Notes: generated by a model not told the origin, from the letters alone. A stretch of 64,000 bases of DNA from Trabulsiella odontotermitis (GCF_030053895.1 NZ_CP125781.1:806001-870000); one strand, 5' to 3'; counted from the first letter of the stretch, positions 27,233 through 36,274 are shown. Program-made: numbers and translations.

Positions 27233-30200
27233 ACAGACGTCATTTTCTTACAGGTTGTGCCGCGCTAGGTGTAGGTGTTGGTGCCAGTATTTATGGAAAA
27301 GTATTTTACCGTGCAGGTACATTCTTAGATGCAGGAGAGCAAGCAAAATCAACCTTTTATGGTCAGTCAACTGAACCTGAATGGCTGCTTGATAAAGAAA
27401 CTGGCCAGCATGTTATAAATCCCAATTATATGGTACGTCATTCTGTATGTCTTCAGTGTCATGGAGAGTGTGGACTGAGAGCCAAAGTGAACCGTAAAAC
27501 CGGAAAACTGGAACGCTTACAGGGTAATCCATATCATCCGAACACATTGATTGATTATAAGGATATGAATATCCCGGTGGTGGACACTGCCAATACTCCG
27601 GGTACACTATGTGCCCGAGGGAACGCGGGTCTACAAACTGCTTACGACCCATATCGACTGACAGTTCCCCTGAAGCGCTCTGGCCCGAGAGGAAGTAATA
27701 AATGGGTGCCTATTGAGTGGGAAAAACTGATCGATGAAGTGGTCAATGGTGGAAAGATTTTCGCTGATACAGGTGATGAGGCTAGTCAAAACCTTGAGAT
27801 AAAAGGATTCCGGGCATTATATGAAAAACGTGATGAATGGATTGATGATAACAATCATGACTTAGGGCGAGTATCTAATAAGCTTGTTATACAAAGCGGA
27901 CGTATTGTTAAAACGCGAAAAGATTTTCAGACTCGTTTCGCGAAATCCTTTGGCACAGTTAATAATTACGAACACACTAATATATGCGAATTAAGCCATC
28001 ACATTGCTACGAGTGCTGTATATACTGAGCATAATAATTTTAAAGCAGATCTTTGTGAGTCAGAGTTTGTTTTATATTGGGGAACCGCGCCTGGAGAAGC
28101 TAATTTCCCTATGCAGACATTAGGGAAATACTCAGCAGAGGCGCGTTCAAAGGGCTGTAAAATTGCTGTTATTGATCCAGTATTACCCCGAACTATAACG
28201 GATGACCCAAATATGTTCTGGCTTGCTCCGCGACCAGGTACTGATGGTGCTATCGCAATGGGGATGATAAGCTGGATTATAGATCATAATCGCCATAATA
28301 CGGATTTTTTAAGTTACCCTAATCAGTCTTCTGCCAAAAATGCTGGTGAAACTTGTTTCACGGATGCCAGTTATCTGATTATTACCGATGAAACACATCC
28401 TAATTTTGGGAAATTTATTACTTCTAGTGAAGCTGCCTTGGGGGACAGTAACGACAGTGTCGTAATTAATCTCACTGGTATTCCAGAATTAGCGGAAAAA
28501 TGTGTTAAAGCAATACTGGATTATAGCGGGAGTGTTAATGGTATAGGGGTTGCTACAGCATTTCATTTATTAAAGACATCAGCGAATGATTATTCTCTAG
28601 AGTATTATGCCGATATCAGTGGTGTTCGCATTGACGATATTGTCAATTTAGCTGACGAGTTCACTAAGCATGGACGAAAAGCATCCACAGAGTTTTATCG
28701 TGGAATTGCACAGCACCCGAACGGTTATTATACAGGTTTTGCAATAAATCAGTTGAACGTCTTAATCGGTAATTTGAACTGGAGTGGTGGTGGTTCCCTC
28801 GGGGGAGGTGGATTCCCTTATGACAAAGGGGTATATGACCTGACTGCTATTCCTTCTCTGGTGCCAGCTCAATTTGGTATTAAAATTACCCGTGAAGATG
28901 GCTTTCGCTATGAAGATTCTACTGAATTTAAGACAAAGGTTGCTCGTGGCGAAGCCCCCTACCCAGCTAAAAGGCCGTGGTTCCCTTTCACTAAAGATAT
29001 TTTCAGTGATATCTTGCCTTCAGCACTGGAAGGTTATCCGTATACAGCCGACATTCTGTTGTGGCATATGTGTACGCCTTTATACAGCGCTCCAGGCATG
29101 GGTAAAGAAGATATTATTCGAGGGGTTTGTGATCCAACAAAAATACCATTAATTATTGCCAGTGATATTGTCGTTAGTGATACCAGCATGTATGCAGATT
29201 ATATTATCCCTGACATTACATATCTGGAACGTTATGTCCAGCATCCGATGCTTGAAGCAACTATGGTCAAGGGGACTGCTGTACGTTATCCCGTTATCGA
29301 GCCGCTGACTGGAAAAAACCAGGCGGGACAACATTTTTGTCTTGAGACTTTCTTTATTGATATAGCTTCGAAATTAAACATGGCTGGGTTTGGGAAAAAT
29401 GCTATCCCTGACAGTAATGGAACTCTATGGCCTCTCGAAAAAATGGAGGATTACTATCTGAAAGGTACTGCAAACGTTGCTTATAGTGGAACACCAGTAT
29501 CGGATGCTACTGATGATGATATAAAAATTGCCGGTCTTGAAGATTACCAGAAGAAGTATTTCAGTAGTCTTAAGTCTGATGAATGGAGAAAAGTACTTTT
29601 TTTAATGTCACGCGGTGGTCGTTTTGAGCCAGTTACTACCAGACGGAATGGTACGCAATTGAAAAATCAATTCAATAATCGTATCAGAATGTACAATGAA
29701 AAAATTGCTCAGGGTCTAAATAGTTTTACCGGTGAACGTTTTTCAGGAACTGCACTTTGGCAACCATCTCTCACTATGATGGGGAAAAAAGTGGATGAGC
29801 TCGATCAGGGCAAAGGTATGGATTTTACAATATTGACCCGAAAAAGTGCACTTCAGACCCAGTCCCGACTGTCTTCCAACAGTTTTATCCGAGAGATACA
29901 GCCGACAAACTGGGCTGAAATTAATACCGAGGATGGGAAAGCTCTCGGTTTGAAAACCGGTGATAGTGTATGGGTCGAAACTGTTGAAGGGCGTAGGCGT
30001 TGTGAAGTAAAACTCAGAGATGGGGTTGCACCCGGAGTGATCAGCTTTATCGTTGGCTATGGCCATTGGGGTTACGGAGCAACCGATATTGATATTGGTG
30101 GGAAGCGAATTAAAGGCAGTAAAATCCGGGCTGCGGGGATAAATTTAAATCCAATAATGCGACTGGATCCAGATGTATGGGGGATGCCGCTTATGGATCC

Positions 30201-30255
30201 AATTGGTGGCAGTAGCAGTTTCTTTAATACACGAGCTAAAATTATCAAAGCGTAG
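27229..30255 (+). CDS. TtrA/SrdA-like molybdopterin oxidoreductase
   Basis: Catalytic subunit of 1008 residues. Tat signal NRRHFLTG; [4Fe-4S] ligands Cys74, Cys77, Cys81 and Cys128 (SVCLQCHGEC ... GTLCARGN); a Cys (Cys253 in HTNICELSHH) at the usual molybdenum-ligand position. Close relatives by motif are tetrathionate reductase TtrA and selenate reductase SrdA, both from B-C-A operons. The anion reduced cannot be read from sequence: tetrathionate, selenate or arsenate are possible. Divergence from arsR argues for an arsenic link. Confidence 0.85.
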   Translation: MNRRHFLTGCAALGVGVGASIYGKVFYRAGTFLDAGEQAKSTFYGQSTEPEWLLDKETGQHVINPNYMVRHSVCLQCHGECGLRAKVNRKTGKLERLQGNPYHPNTLIDYKDMNIPVVDTANTPGTLCARGNAGLQTAYDPYRLTVPLKRSGPRGSNKWVPIEWEKLIDEVVNGGKIFADTGDEASQNLEIKGFRALYEKRDEWIDDNNHDLGRVSNKLVIQSGRIVKTRKDFQTRFAKSFGTVNNYEHTNICELSHHIATSAVYTEHNNFKADLCESEFVLYWGTAPGEANFPMQTLGKYSAEARSKGCKIAVIDPVLPRTITDDPNMFWLAPRPGTDGAIAMGMISWIIDHNRHNTDFLSYPNQSSAKNAGETCFTDASYLIITDETHPNFGKFITSSEAALGDSNDSVVINLTGIPELAEKCVKAILDYSGSVNGIGVATAFHLLKTSANDYSLEYYADISGVRIDDIVNLADEFTKHGRKASTEFYRGIAQHPNGYYTGFAINQLNVLIGNLNWSGGGSLGGGGFPYDKGVYDLTAIPSLVPAQFGIKITREDGFRYEDSTEFKTKVARGEAPYPAKRPWFPFTKDIFSDILPSALEGYPYTADILLWHMCTPLYSAPGMGKEDIIRGVCDPTKIPLIIASDIVVSDTSMYADYIIPDITYLERYVQHPMLEATMVKGTAVRYPVIEPLTGKNQAGQHFCLETFFIDIASKLNMAGFGKNAIPDSNGTLWPLEKMEDYYLKGTANVAYSGTPVSDATDDDIKIAGLEDYQKKYFSSLKSDEWRKVLFLMSRGGRFEPVTTRRNGTQLKNQFNNRIRMYNEKIAQGLNSFTGERFSGTALWQPSLTMMGKKVDELDQGKGMDFTILTRKSALQTQSRLSSNSFIREIQPTNWAEINTEDGKALGLKTGDSVWVETVEGRRRCEVKLRDGVAPGVISFIVGYGHWGYGATDIDIGGKRIKGSKIRAAGINLNPIMRLDPDVWGMPLMDPIGGSSSFFNTRAKIIKA

Positions 30256-30264
30256 GGGGCAAGT

Positions 30265-30846
30265 ATGTGTGAAGTGGAAGAGTTGAGAAGAACCTGTGAT
30301 ATTGCTGGATCCTTACTACTCAAAAGCCCTGAACAAGAGCTTATTGACTGGATAAAGCAATGTACAGGGCAAAACCTTGCGATTAAAGAATGTCAGCAGG
30401 CGTTTTATGACTATTTCTGCTTCCCACAATCTGGTTTGTTTTGTCCACCCTATAATCATGTCTTTAGTAATGGCTTACGTCATGGAGACATCTGGCAATT
30501 TCCTGCAGCAAGCTTTGATGGGGGAGCAGAAGAAGAGGATTTCTATCAAAAATTCAATTTTGCTCCCTCTATGCTTAACATCAAATTGCCGATGGTACAT
30601 AAACATGTTCCTGGTGACCATTTTGGTGTGGAATTGCTTTTTATAAGTTGTGTGCTGACAAATGAAAATTTAAACACCCCCGAGACCTGGAGTATTTTAA
30701 AGGGATTTATATGTGCACACTTACCTGCTCTACAGGGGTATACCCATTTATTAGGCAGCCAAACTGAACCCTATATTAAAGTCGTAGCTGAATGTCTGGA
30801 GGAGTGCTTGTCAGGACTTGATTATTTACTTTCGATTGATTCTTGA
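30265..30846 (+). CDS. TorD-family maturation chaperone
   Basis: 193-residue, mostly helical cytoplasmic protein beginning after GGGGGCAAGT. The pattern YDYFCFPQSGLFCPPYNHVF and the helical acidic regions resemble TorD/DmsD chaperones that hold the Tat signal of molybdoenzymes until the cofactor is inserted. It immediately follows the A-subunit, so that is its expected client. Confidence 0.78.
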   Translation: MCEVEELRRTCDIAGSLLLKSPEQELIDWIKQCTGQNLAIKECQQAFYDYFCFPQSGLFCPPYNHVFSNGLRHGDIWQFPAASFDGGAEEEDFYQKFNFAPSMLNIKLPMVHKHVPGDHFGVELLFISCVLTNENLNTPETWSILKGFICAHLPALQGYTHLLGSQTEPYIKVVAECLEECLSGLDYLLSIDS

Positions 30847-30977
30847 ACCAAAATGTAACTACATAGATATTCTCAGAAACAGAGCCAGATTAAAATATTA
30901 ATCTGGCTCTCAGTGCTTACCAGGTTGGCGCATTACTTGGTATTCTGTGGCGATTCAATCCTTAATGGTTAGGGGCA

Positions 30978-31655
30978 GTGTCTGGAACAAGTGCTGAAGC
31001 GCCTGAGCCAATCAGTATATTGATATTGGATAAATCATTCCGACATTCTGATCTTAAGGTTTCTGTAGTTAAGGCAAATAATGTATCTTTTGAGAACGCT
31101 GAGAAACTTGAAGAAAAACATTCCAGGTTGTATGTCGGATTTATATTAAGCTATACATCTACGGTTAATGGTGTATCTTTTACAAAATACGAAGTTTGCG
31201 AGTTTCAGAGATGGAATTATGATAAATGTCGTGGTTATTTAAGATTCATTTTTTATTTTCTGGGTTCTGTCAGAACGAAAATAAACTGCCAGGGCGTATC
31301 ATTCAATGAGGATATTATTGATGGTTTGATGGCATGTAGGTTATTTCCATCAACAATTAAAGGCATGTTATCAGAAACTTGGTTTATTGCTGATCGAATA
31401 GGTCATATAGAAAGTAATTACGATGTAGAGATAAATTCAGTTGAGTATTTAAACAGATTTAACAGACTTATACGTTTATTGTGTTTCGGTAGTTCTGTGA
31501 CAATTTTAGATATTGAATATACAACGAAAGACTTTTCATATGGATGGATTATAAAGTACTCATGTAATGGGGAATATCATACGGAGTTTTACCATAGTCT
31601 GGCCACTGGTCTGGACGATATTTATGATAAGTTCATCGTCGAGAATCCATCATAA
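30978..31655 (+). CDS. Hypothetical protein, 225 residues
   Basis: AT-rich frame from a GTG codon with a weak upstream GGGG. It contains no domain that I recognise; it has several aromatic beta-rich segments and no signal peptide or membrane helix. It stands between the molybdoenzyme operon and the leading-region repeats. Start uncertain. Confidence 0.45.
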   Translation: MSGTSAEAPEPISILILDKSFRHSDLKVSVVKANNVSFENAEKLEEKHSRLYVGFILSYTSTVNGVSFTKYEVCEFQRWNYDKCRGYLRFIFYFLGSVRTKINCQGVSFNEDIIDGLMACRLFPSTIKGMLSETWFIADRIGHIESNYDVEINSVEYLNRFNRLIRLLCFGSSVTILDIEYTTKDFSYGWIIKYSCNGEYHTEFYHSLATGLDDIYDKFIVENPS

Positions 31656-31810
31656 AGGTGACTATTGATTACATGTAAATCATTAAAGGTACCCTTCAAA
31701 TTTTGGAGGGTTTCCTGCAGACTCGTCTTCCATGTCACAGATAAAAACTTGATAAAGGATCACGCTCCGATCTAATATCTTGCTCGTTGTACCGTTGCGT
31801 TGTATGCAAC

Positions 31811-31930
31811 ATGCCAATGCCTCGGCGATCTGAGAGAGGCGCCTTCGGGTGATCGCCATGCCAATGCCACCGTGACCTGAGAGGTGGCGCCTTCGGGCGG
31901 TAACTTCGTTTACCCTTTGAAAACGAAGAT
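31811..31930 (+). ncRNA. Leading-region pseudoknot-like element, copy 1
   Basis: Two tandem units of the form CCAATGCC-N-CTGAGA-N-GGCGCCTTCGGG. In unit 1 GCCTC (31819-31823) can pair with GAGGC (31836-31840), while GGCGATC (31824-31830) pairs with GATCGCC (31851-31857), which makes a crossing, pseudoknot arrangement. In unit 2 GCCACC (31866-31871) pairs with GGTGGC (31883-31888). A hairpin CTTCGTTT / AAACGAAG (31904-31928) follows. A related set is at 33971-34096 with compensating changes. It may be an Frpo/ssi-like single-strand promoter or initiation site, or a structured RNA. Confidence 0.55.
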
Positions 31931-32137
31931 CGTATACAGTTTGAATCTGGCGATGAAGGTCCCTTTCACTTCTGTATCTGTTTTTCAGATACGTCTTGCA
32001 GCCGTTGTCTGGCCGCAATTTTCTTATCGTTTTCACTCTTTATGACGCTGCTGGCCGTTGCGAACTTTGCGGCGTGGGTATGACCATTTGGAACATTTGG
32101 GCATCTTCCACGACTGCATTGAGAGCAGAGGAGCGCG

Positions 32138-32177
32138 GCGTCACTTGTGCACGAGTGAAACGAGTACCAAGTGACGC
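32138..32177. repeat. 10-bp inverted repeat
   Basis: GCGTCACTTG and CAAGTGACGC separated by 20 nt. Part of a hairpin-rich stretch, 31.8-32.6 kb, without a credible gene. Confidence 0.6.
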
Positions 32178-32379
32178 GCGCAGCGCATAACAGGCAGAGC
32201 TGACGCACTGCCATTTCGACAACTTTTTTACCAACTGACCAACACGTACTTAAAGGTTTTAAGGGCCTTAAAAACGTACTTCATTCACTTCTTGTTCATT
32301 TATCAACCAAACGTCTTTCTCGTAAAAACGGGTAAGGACTTCATTCTGAAAGGAGAAAATCGACACGATATCGATGGCG

Positions 32380-32401
32380 ACACCAGTCAACATACTGGTG
32401 T
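32380..32401. repeat. 8-bp inverted repeat
   Basis: ACACCAGT / ACTGGTGT with a 6-nt loop; another hairpin (CAGGT/ACCTG) lies near 32446-32460. Both lie in the gene-free, hairpin-rich stretch before the integrase. Confidence 0.5.
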
Positions 32402-32584
32402 GTGGAAGCAGACTGATTAATTTCAGCCCGGTGCAAACCGCGAACAGGTCAGAGACCTGGGGAGCTTCGCAATAACTCAACATTTCGCCGCCCCGATGCA
32501 CAGATATCTGTCGAGACGCAGGAAGCACAACCATAAACCGTGCCGTCGGGGTGAAATTCATCGTCTGTAGCTGTGGCGCAGCCG

Positions 32585-32628
32585 GTGTCAGTGCTTTTCC
32601 GTTCACGCAGACGGAAAAGCACTGACAC
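32585..32628. repeat. Perfect 18-bp inverted repeat before the integrase gene
   Basis: GTGTCAGTGCTTTTCCGT (32585-32602) and its exact complement (32611-32628) flank an 8-nt loop, ending 22 bp before the integrase ATG. Too long and too symmetric for an ordinary terminator and lacking a T-run. Possible recombinase site, oriT/ssi element or operator. Confidence 0.7.
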
Positions 32629-32650
32629 CTGTTTAAATGGAGGGTTGTTT

Positions 32651-33541
32651 ATGGCAAAACTGAATAAAAATCTTAAAACGCTTGCCAGGCAGGCAGGGGG
32701 AAGTTTTAAAACCGTTTCTGACCGAATGAAAATTGCGGACAGGTTTGCCGAACGTTTATTAAAACTTAATGTTCAAATCAGAGATATTAAAAATATCAAG
32801 ACGGGGCATATCGAGTTGTATATGAAGAGCCGCCTTTCTGAAGATATTTCCAGACGCACACTTCAGAACGAAATGGCAGCTATCCGGGCTTTGTTACGTG
32901 TTGCGGGGAAAACATTCATGGCAAATCCTTCTCATGATAAACTGAGCAATCAGGCTCTGGGTATTTCGGAAACGAGCCGGGATGGAACTAAGGTTGCTAT
33001 TCCCGATGCTTATTTTCGGCAGGTATTGACGAGTGTAGAGCAAAAGGATGATGGCGTTGCATGTGCAATGAGATTATCCAGATTACTCGGGTTAAGAACA
33101 GAAGAAACAGTACAGTCTGCTAAATCGTTGCGTACCTGGAAAAAAGCTTTACTCAATGGTGACGAAAAAATACGTGTTGTATTTGGGACAAAAGGAGGAC
33201 GACCAAGAGATACAACGGTATTAGATCGTGAATCAACTCTGGCTGCAATCAATGCGTCCCTTAAACACTTGAATGAAAATAATGGAAAGTTGATTGATAA
33301 GCCATCATTACATACGGCTATTGAACGTTATCGCAATGTTGTCCGTGAGTCCGGATTAACAGGAAAATATGCGCCTCATAGTTTACGCTATGCCTACTCT
33401 GTTGATGTCATGAATTATCATATGAAAAGAGGTTTCACTAAAGAAGAGGCACAGGCTCTGGCATCAATGGATTTGGGACATGGCGATGGCAGGGGACAAT
33501 ACGTGGCTCGTGTTTATAATAAGGTAGAGGGTAATGAGTAA
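32651..33541 (+). CDS. Tyrosine recombinase/integrase of the leading region
   Basis: 296-residue integrase. An N-terminal SAM-like domain is followed by a catalytic domain with Arg (RLLGLRTEE), HxxR (PHSLRYAY) and the terminal LGHGDGRGQYVARVY box, whose last Tyr is the likely nucleophile. Start at 32651 after TGGAGGGTTGTTT. Its stop overlaps the next ATG. It lies just after an 18-bp perfect inverted repeat. It may resolve plasmid multimers or mediate integration; no attachment site can be proven. Confidence 0.8.
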   Translation: MAKLNKNLKTLARQAGGSFKTVSDRMKIADRFAERLLKLNVQIRDIKNIKTGHIELYMKSRLSEDISRRTLQNEMAAIRALLRVAGKTFMANPSHDKLSNQALGISETSRDGTKVAIPDAYFRQVLTSVEQKDDGVACAMRLSRLLGLRTEETVQSAKSLRTWKKALLNGDEKIRVVFGTKGGRPRDTTVLDRESTLAAINASLKHLNENNGKLIDKPSLHTAIERYRNVVRESGLTGKYAPHSLRYAYSVDVMNYHMKRGFTKEEAQALASMDLGHGDGRGQYVARVYNKVEGNE

Positions 33542-33779
33542 AAGCATTTTTGTTTCTGGTGAGGATTTGGTTATTGGTCGTGTGTTTTTGGGATGGAAGG
33601 AAAGGATTTCACGTATTATCGATAGGGGGCATTACGAGGTGGCTTGTTCACAGGAGGTTCATGCGCATTACGGAGACAAATTTACCCGTACTGATGCCTG
33701 TCTGTATTTCATCCGTGGCGCACTGTCTGAAACTTTCAGGAAATCACTGAGAGAAAAAGAAAACGCTCATGAAATGTAA
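33534..33779 (+). CDS. Small protein coupled to the integrase
   Basis: 81 residues, overlapping the integrase gene by 8 bp. Contains VIGRVFLGWKERISRIID and a charged C-terminus. No known domain. Close coupling suggests a recombination helper, but this is only inference. Confidence 0.55.
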   Translation: MSKSIFVSGEDLVIGRVFLGWKERISRIIDRGHYEVACSQEVHAHYGDKFTRTDACLYFIRGALSETFRKSLREKENAHEM

Positions 33780-33970
33780 AAATATGATCCTTTTTTCTGG
33801 TCAATTTAAACATGACACATTTTCTCAGGATATTCTCAGCAGTAGTGACTTTCCGTTAAGGGCTTCATCGTCCTGGTTCAAACCACAATGTGGGAAGATC
33901 TTTGCGTTGACACTATTGCCTGAGGTGCGGGAATTGTGTACGCTTAATTTGCTAACGTTGTCTCTGACAA

Positions 33971-34096
33971 CTGCCAATGCCTGAGTGATTTGAGACAGGC
34001 GCCTTCGGGTAATCACATGCCAATGCCATCATAACCTGAGAGATGGCGCTTTCGGGCGGTTCAAACCTGTTTAACCTTTGCAAACAGGAACCTGAT
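33971..34096 (+). ncRNA. Leading-region pseudoknot-like element, copy 2
   Basis: Diverged copy of 31811-31930. Every proposed stem is kept with different bases: GCCTG/CAGGC (33979-33983 with 33996-34000), GTGATT/AATCAC (33985-33990 with 34011-34016), GCCATC/GATGGC (34025-34030 with 34042-34047), AACC/GGTT, and CCTGTTT/AAACAGG (34066-34088). The CCTTTG loop of the last hairpin and the CTTCGGG runs are constant. It precedes the block of seven leading-region genes. Confidence 0.55.
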
Positions 34097-34203
34097 TACA
34101 GGTTAAGGTCCTTTTCTACATCACTTCACACTACCAAACACCTGATTTACTCATCCGGCATTTTTGGCCTGATTCTCACCCTGAGGGATACTTTCCCTTT
34201 GGG

Positions 34204-34231
34204 ACGGTTCCCTTTTTTCATAAGGAATCGT
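34204..34231 (+). promoter_or_regulatory. SD-sequestering leader hairpin 1
   Basis: ACGGTTCC pairs with GGAATCGT (one wobble), burying the AAGGA ribosome site of the gene at 34236. A GGGA/TCCC hairpin lies just before it. Confidence 0.6.
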
Positions 34232-34235
34232 ACCC

Positions 34236-34652
34236 ATGCATTACACCAGAATGATCAATCCGCTCGCGTTACTGAGTTGTGACTCACCCGCTTCTGCAAA
34301 AATCATTGTGGATTACGTAAAAACTCAGCTTAACGTTCGTCTGGATAACAAACTCATGGTCGACGCAGATCCTCAGGTTCCTGCTGACGGCCTTCCTGAT
34401 TACCTGACTTTTCTCAGACATGTCGCGCATACAGTTGGTTTTGCAACTGAGCATGGCTTCATAAAACATACCTTTGTCGAAGAAGCAGTGAGCGAGCTTA
34501 CGCTTCTGGGGACAGATGTTCACAGTTTTCACTGGAGTACAGCTTTTCTTCAGGGCGTTACCAGGTCTCGCGAGGAAAAAGAGCTGGACGAAGCTACAGA
34601 GCAATTGCGCGAAATGTTTTATCAGAGCGCCCATTTCTCAGACATCGCCTGA
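34236..34652 (+). CDS. Leading-region protein, unknown, 138 residues
   Basis: Soluble acidic protein (early DSPASAKIIVDYVKTQLNVRL, late REEKELDEATEQLREMF). No domain recognised. First of seven same-strand genes that all have hairpin leaders. Likely expressed early after conjugative entry, as inferred from the region. Confidence 0.65.
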   Translation: MHYTRMINPLALLSCDSPASAKIIVDYVKTQLNVRLDNKLMVDADPQVPADGLPDYLTFLRHVAHTVGFATEHGFIKHTFVEEAVSELTLLGTDVHSFHWSTAFLQGVTRSREEKELDEATEQLREMFYQSAHFSDIA

Positions 34653-34710
34653 CGGCCTTATTAGTCGAAGATTTTCTCACCCTAACGGGACTTCTGTCCC
34701 GGTCAGGGAC

Positions 34711-34738
34711 AGGATTCCACAACTCTTTAAGGAATCCT
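34711..34738 (+). promoter_or_regulatory. SD-sequestering leader hairpin 2
   Basis: AGGATTCC / GGAATCCT, perfect 8-bp arms; the AAGGA ribosome site is in the right arm. Upstream hairpin GGGAC/GTCCC at 34687-34700. Confidence 0.65.
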
Positions 34739-34740
34739 TT

Positions 34741-35106
34741 ATGAACGAGTTAATTCTCACCGAAGATTTTCACATCCGTGCCAGCGAGCGTAATGCTCAC
34801 AAAGTTGCACTGGCTAAAGCGGAAGGCGAGCTGCTGAGTATCGCAGCGCTTCGCCGCCTTGACCTAAATACCGGGACAGATGAAGACGGCTTTCCGTATT
34901 ATGTCTGGGATATGGCTTCTGTTGCCCGGGAACTGGCTGAACTGTATGTTCGAAAACTTATACCGGGATCATGGGAGGCATTCTTTAACGACCTCTGCCG
35001 CATGGCAGAAGGTATTGATAAAGAAGCCTGGATATATTTCTACAAAAGCGCAGTCAAAGACGAAGAGGCCTTTCTGTCTATGGAACGCAGCGATGCTGAT
35101 TTCTGA
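34741..35106 (+). CDS. Leading-region protein, unknown, 121 residues
   Basis: Mostly helical protein (MNELILTEDFHIRASERNAH start, AELYVRKLIPGSWEAFFNDL middle). No known domain. Second gene of the leader-hairpin series. Confidence 0.65.
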   Translation: MNELILTEDFHIRASERNAHKVALAKAEGELLSIAALRRLDLNTGTDEDGFPYYVWDMASVARELAELYVRKLIPGSWEAFFNDLCRMAEGIDKEAWIYFYKSAVKDEEAFLSMERSDADF

Positions 35107-35229
35107 CGTGATGCACTGAACCCTATGGGGACTTTCTCCATACGGAGGTGGTTGTGTTTTCTGAATGAAGCCAGCTTATAACTGATGTACCAACCCATGC
35201 GGGGACAACCTCCCTGCATCTGCGGTGAT

Positions 35230-35260
35230 GGTTTTCTCCGCATTAACTAAGGAGAAAACC
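35230..35260 (+). promoter_or_regulatory. SD-sequestering leader hairpin 3
   Basis: GGTTTTCTCC / GGAGAAAACC, perfect 10-bp arms, 11-nt loop. The right arm contains the GGAG ribosome site and ends at the ATG itself. Confidence 0.7.
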
Positions 35261-35569
35261 ATGAGCAGTATAATACTGTTGTTTATCACCCATACCACGC
35301 GCGTCCTCAGCCGCATTTCAGAAGCAATGCGGCAGCAGCAGGCCGAATGGTTCACCAACCGTAGCGGTCACAGCAGTTTCCGCGCCGAGGTCGTTCAGTC
35401 TGAAGGGGGTTTTACCGCCATCATTTCACGCAGAACGGGCTACAGTTCGCGTGACTGGCAGTATCAGCAACTGGCCAGCGCCGGTCAGTTTGCCTCCGCA
35501 CGTAAGGCTTTACGGGCGGGACGGCAGATGGCGCAGCAGATGGCCTGGCTGCGTTACCGTTTCGACTGA
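35261..35569 (+). CDS. Leading-region protein, unknown, 102 residues
   Basis: Small basic protein. A hydrophobic N-terminus (SSIILLFITHTTRVL) is followed by an Arg/Gln-rich region ending RAGRQMAQQMAWLRYRFD. No domain recognised. Third gene of the leader-hairpin series. Confidence 0.6.
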   Translation: MSSIILLFITHTTRVLSRISEAMRQQQAEWFTNRSGHSSFRAEVVQSEGGFTAIISRRTGYSSRDWQYQQLASAGQFASARKALRAGRQMAQQMAWLRYRFD

Positions 35570-35596
35570 ATCAGTTCTGACTGATTAACACTTCCC

Positions 35597-35645
35597 GGAG
35601 GGACCTTCCCTCCAGGGGAAGTCTCCTCCTTATTAATTTAAGGAG
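35597..35645 (+). promoter_or_regulatory. SD-sequestering leader hairpins 4
   Basis: GGAGGG/CCCTCC (35597-35613) and then CTCCTT/AAGGAG (35626-35645); the second stem contains the ribosome site of the gene at 35651. Confidence 0.6.
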
Positions 35646-35650
35646 TCCTG

Positions 35651-36274
35651 ATGATTCGCTTTACCTCAACCGAATTACGCCCTCTTTTATCACAGCAGGG
35701 CGGTATGCAAAGGCCACTGCTGCTTGAAAAGAACCTTGGTATATACATCCGGGTTCCGGATGACCGAAACCCCGGCGAATGGCTCAGGGCATGGGCGGAA
35801 GGTTGTAATCCCTCGAAAGATGCAAACTGGTCGGAAAATGCAGACCTGTTAATTCCCGGGAAGGAATACGCTTTTCAGACCTTTATGGAGCAGAGCAAAT
35901 TCGACGCCGTTCTGACCGAACACCACGATCTTTTTATGATGCCATCGGCCGGTCCACTGGGGACTGGTATGACAATTCGTAAAGAGACCCGTCCGCCAGA
36001 AAAGGTGTATGTCCTGGTGGAGGAATATCGCAGCAATATTCGTTGGCTCTACGATCAGTCTCTCCGGCATTTACCTGCCTGTGTGGGGAATGCGGAACGT
36101 CTGAGCTGGCGCTCGCAGGCGCTGTATGTGCTTGACAGGGTAATCCGTCTCGACTGTAAACGGGCAAAACCTGCTGATCGCGCGATATTTGAGAGTGCGG
36201 TTCGCAGCGTGCGCAGCAGCGTCAGCGAGGTGATGTCTGATGGCTCTTTCCGTTACGCGGCAACCCGCCGTTAG
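35651..36274 (+). CDS. DUF3085-like leading-region protein
   Basis: 207 residues. The start MIRFTSTELRPLLSQQGGM and the block around LGIYIRVPDDRN resemble DUF3085 proteins, which are common on plasmids beside ArdC. No catalytic motif seen. Fourth gene of the hairpin-leader series and directly before ardC. Confidence 0.55.
   Translation: MIRFTSTELRPLLSQQGGMQRPLLLEKNLGIYIRVPDDRNPGEWLRAWAEGCNPSKDANWSENADLLIPGKEYAFQTFMEQSKFDAVLTEHHDLFMMPSAGPLGTGMTIRKETRPPEKVYVLVEEYRSNIRWLYDQSLRHLPACVGNAERLSWRSQALYVLDRVIRLDCKRAKPADRAIFESAVRSVRSSVSEVMSDGSFRYAATRR

Noticed and set aside
27229..30255. Calling the molybdoenzyme ArrA (respiratory arsenate reductase)
   Set aside because: The length (about 1000 residues), the B-C-A order and the KR Tat signal of its partner fit TtrA/SrdA better. 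Arsenate remains possible but unproven.
31683..32036. Minus-strand frame of 117 residues
   Set aside because: It lies across the structured repeats, has Arg-rich low-complexity sequence, and reads as a shadow of the element.
34030..34105. TPP-riboswitch-like strings (CTGAGA, AACCTGAT)
   Set aside because: The two strings are not in TPP-riboswitch order with the other conserved bases and no thiamine gene follows. They belong to the pseudoknot-like repeats.
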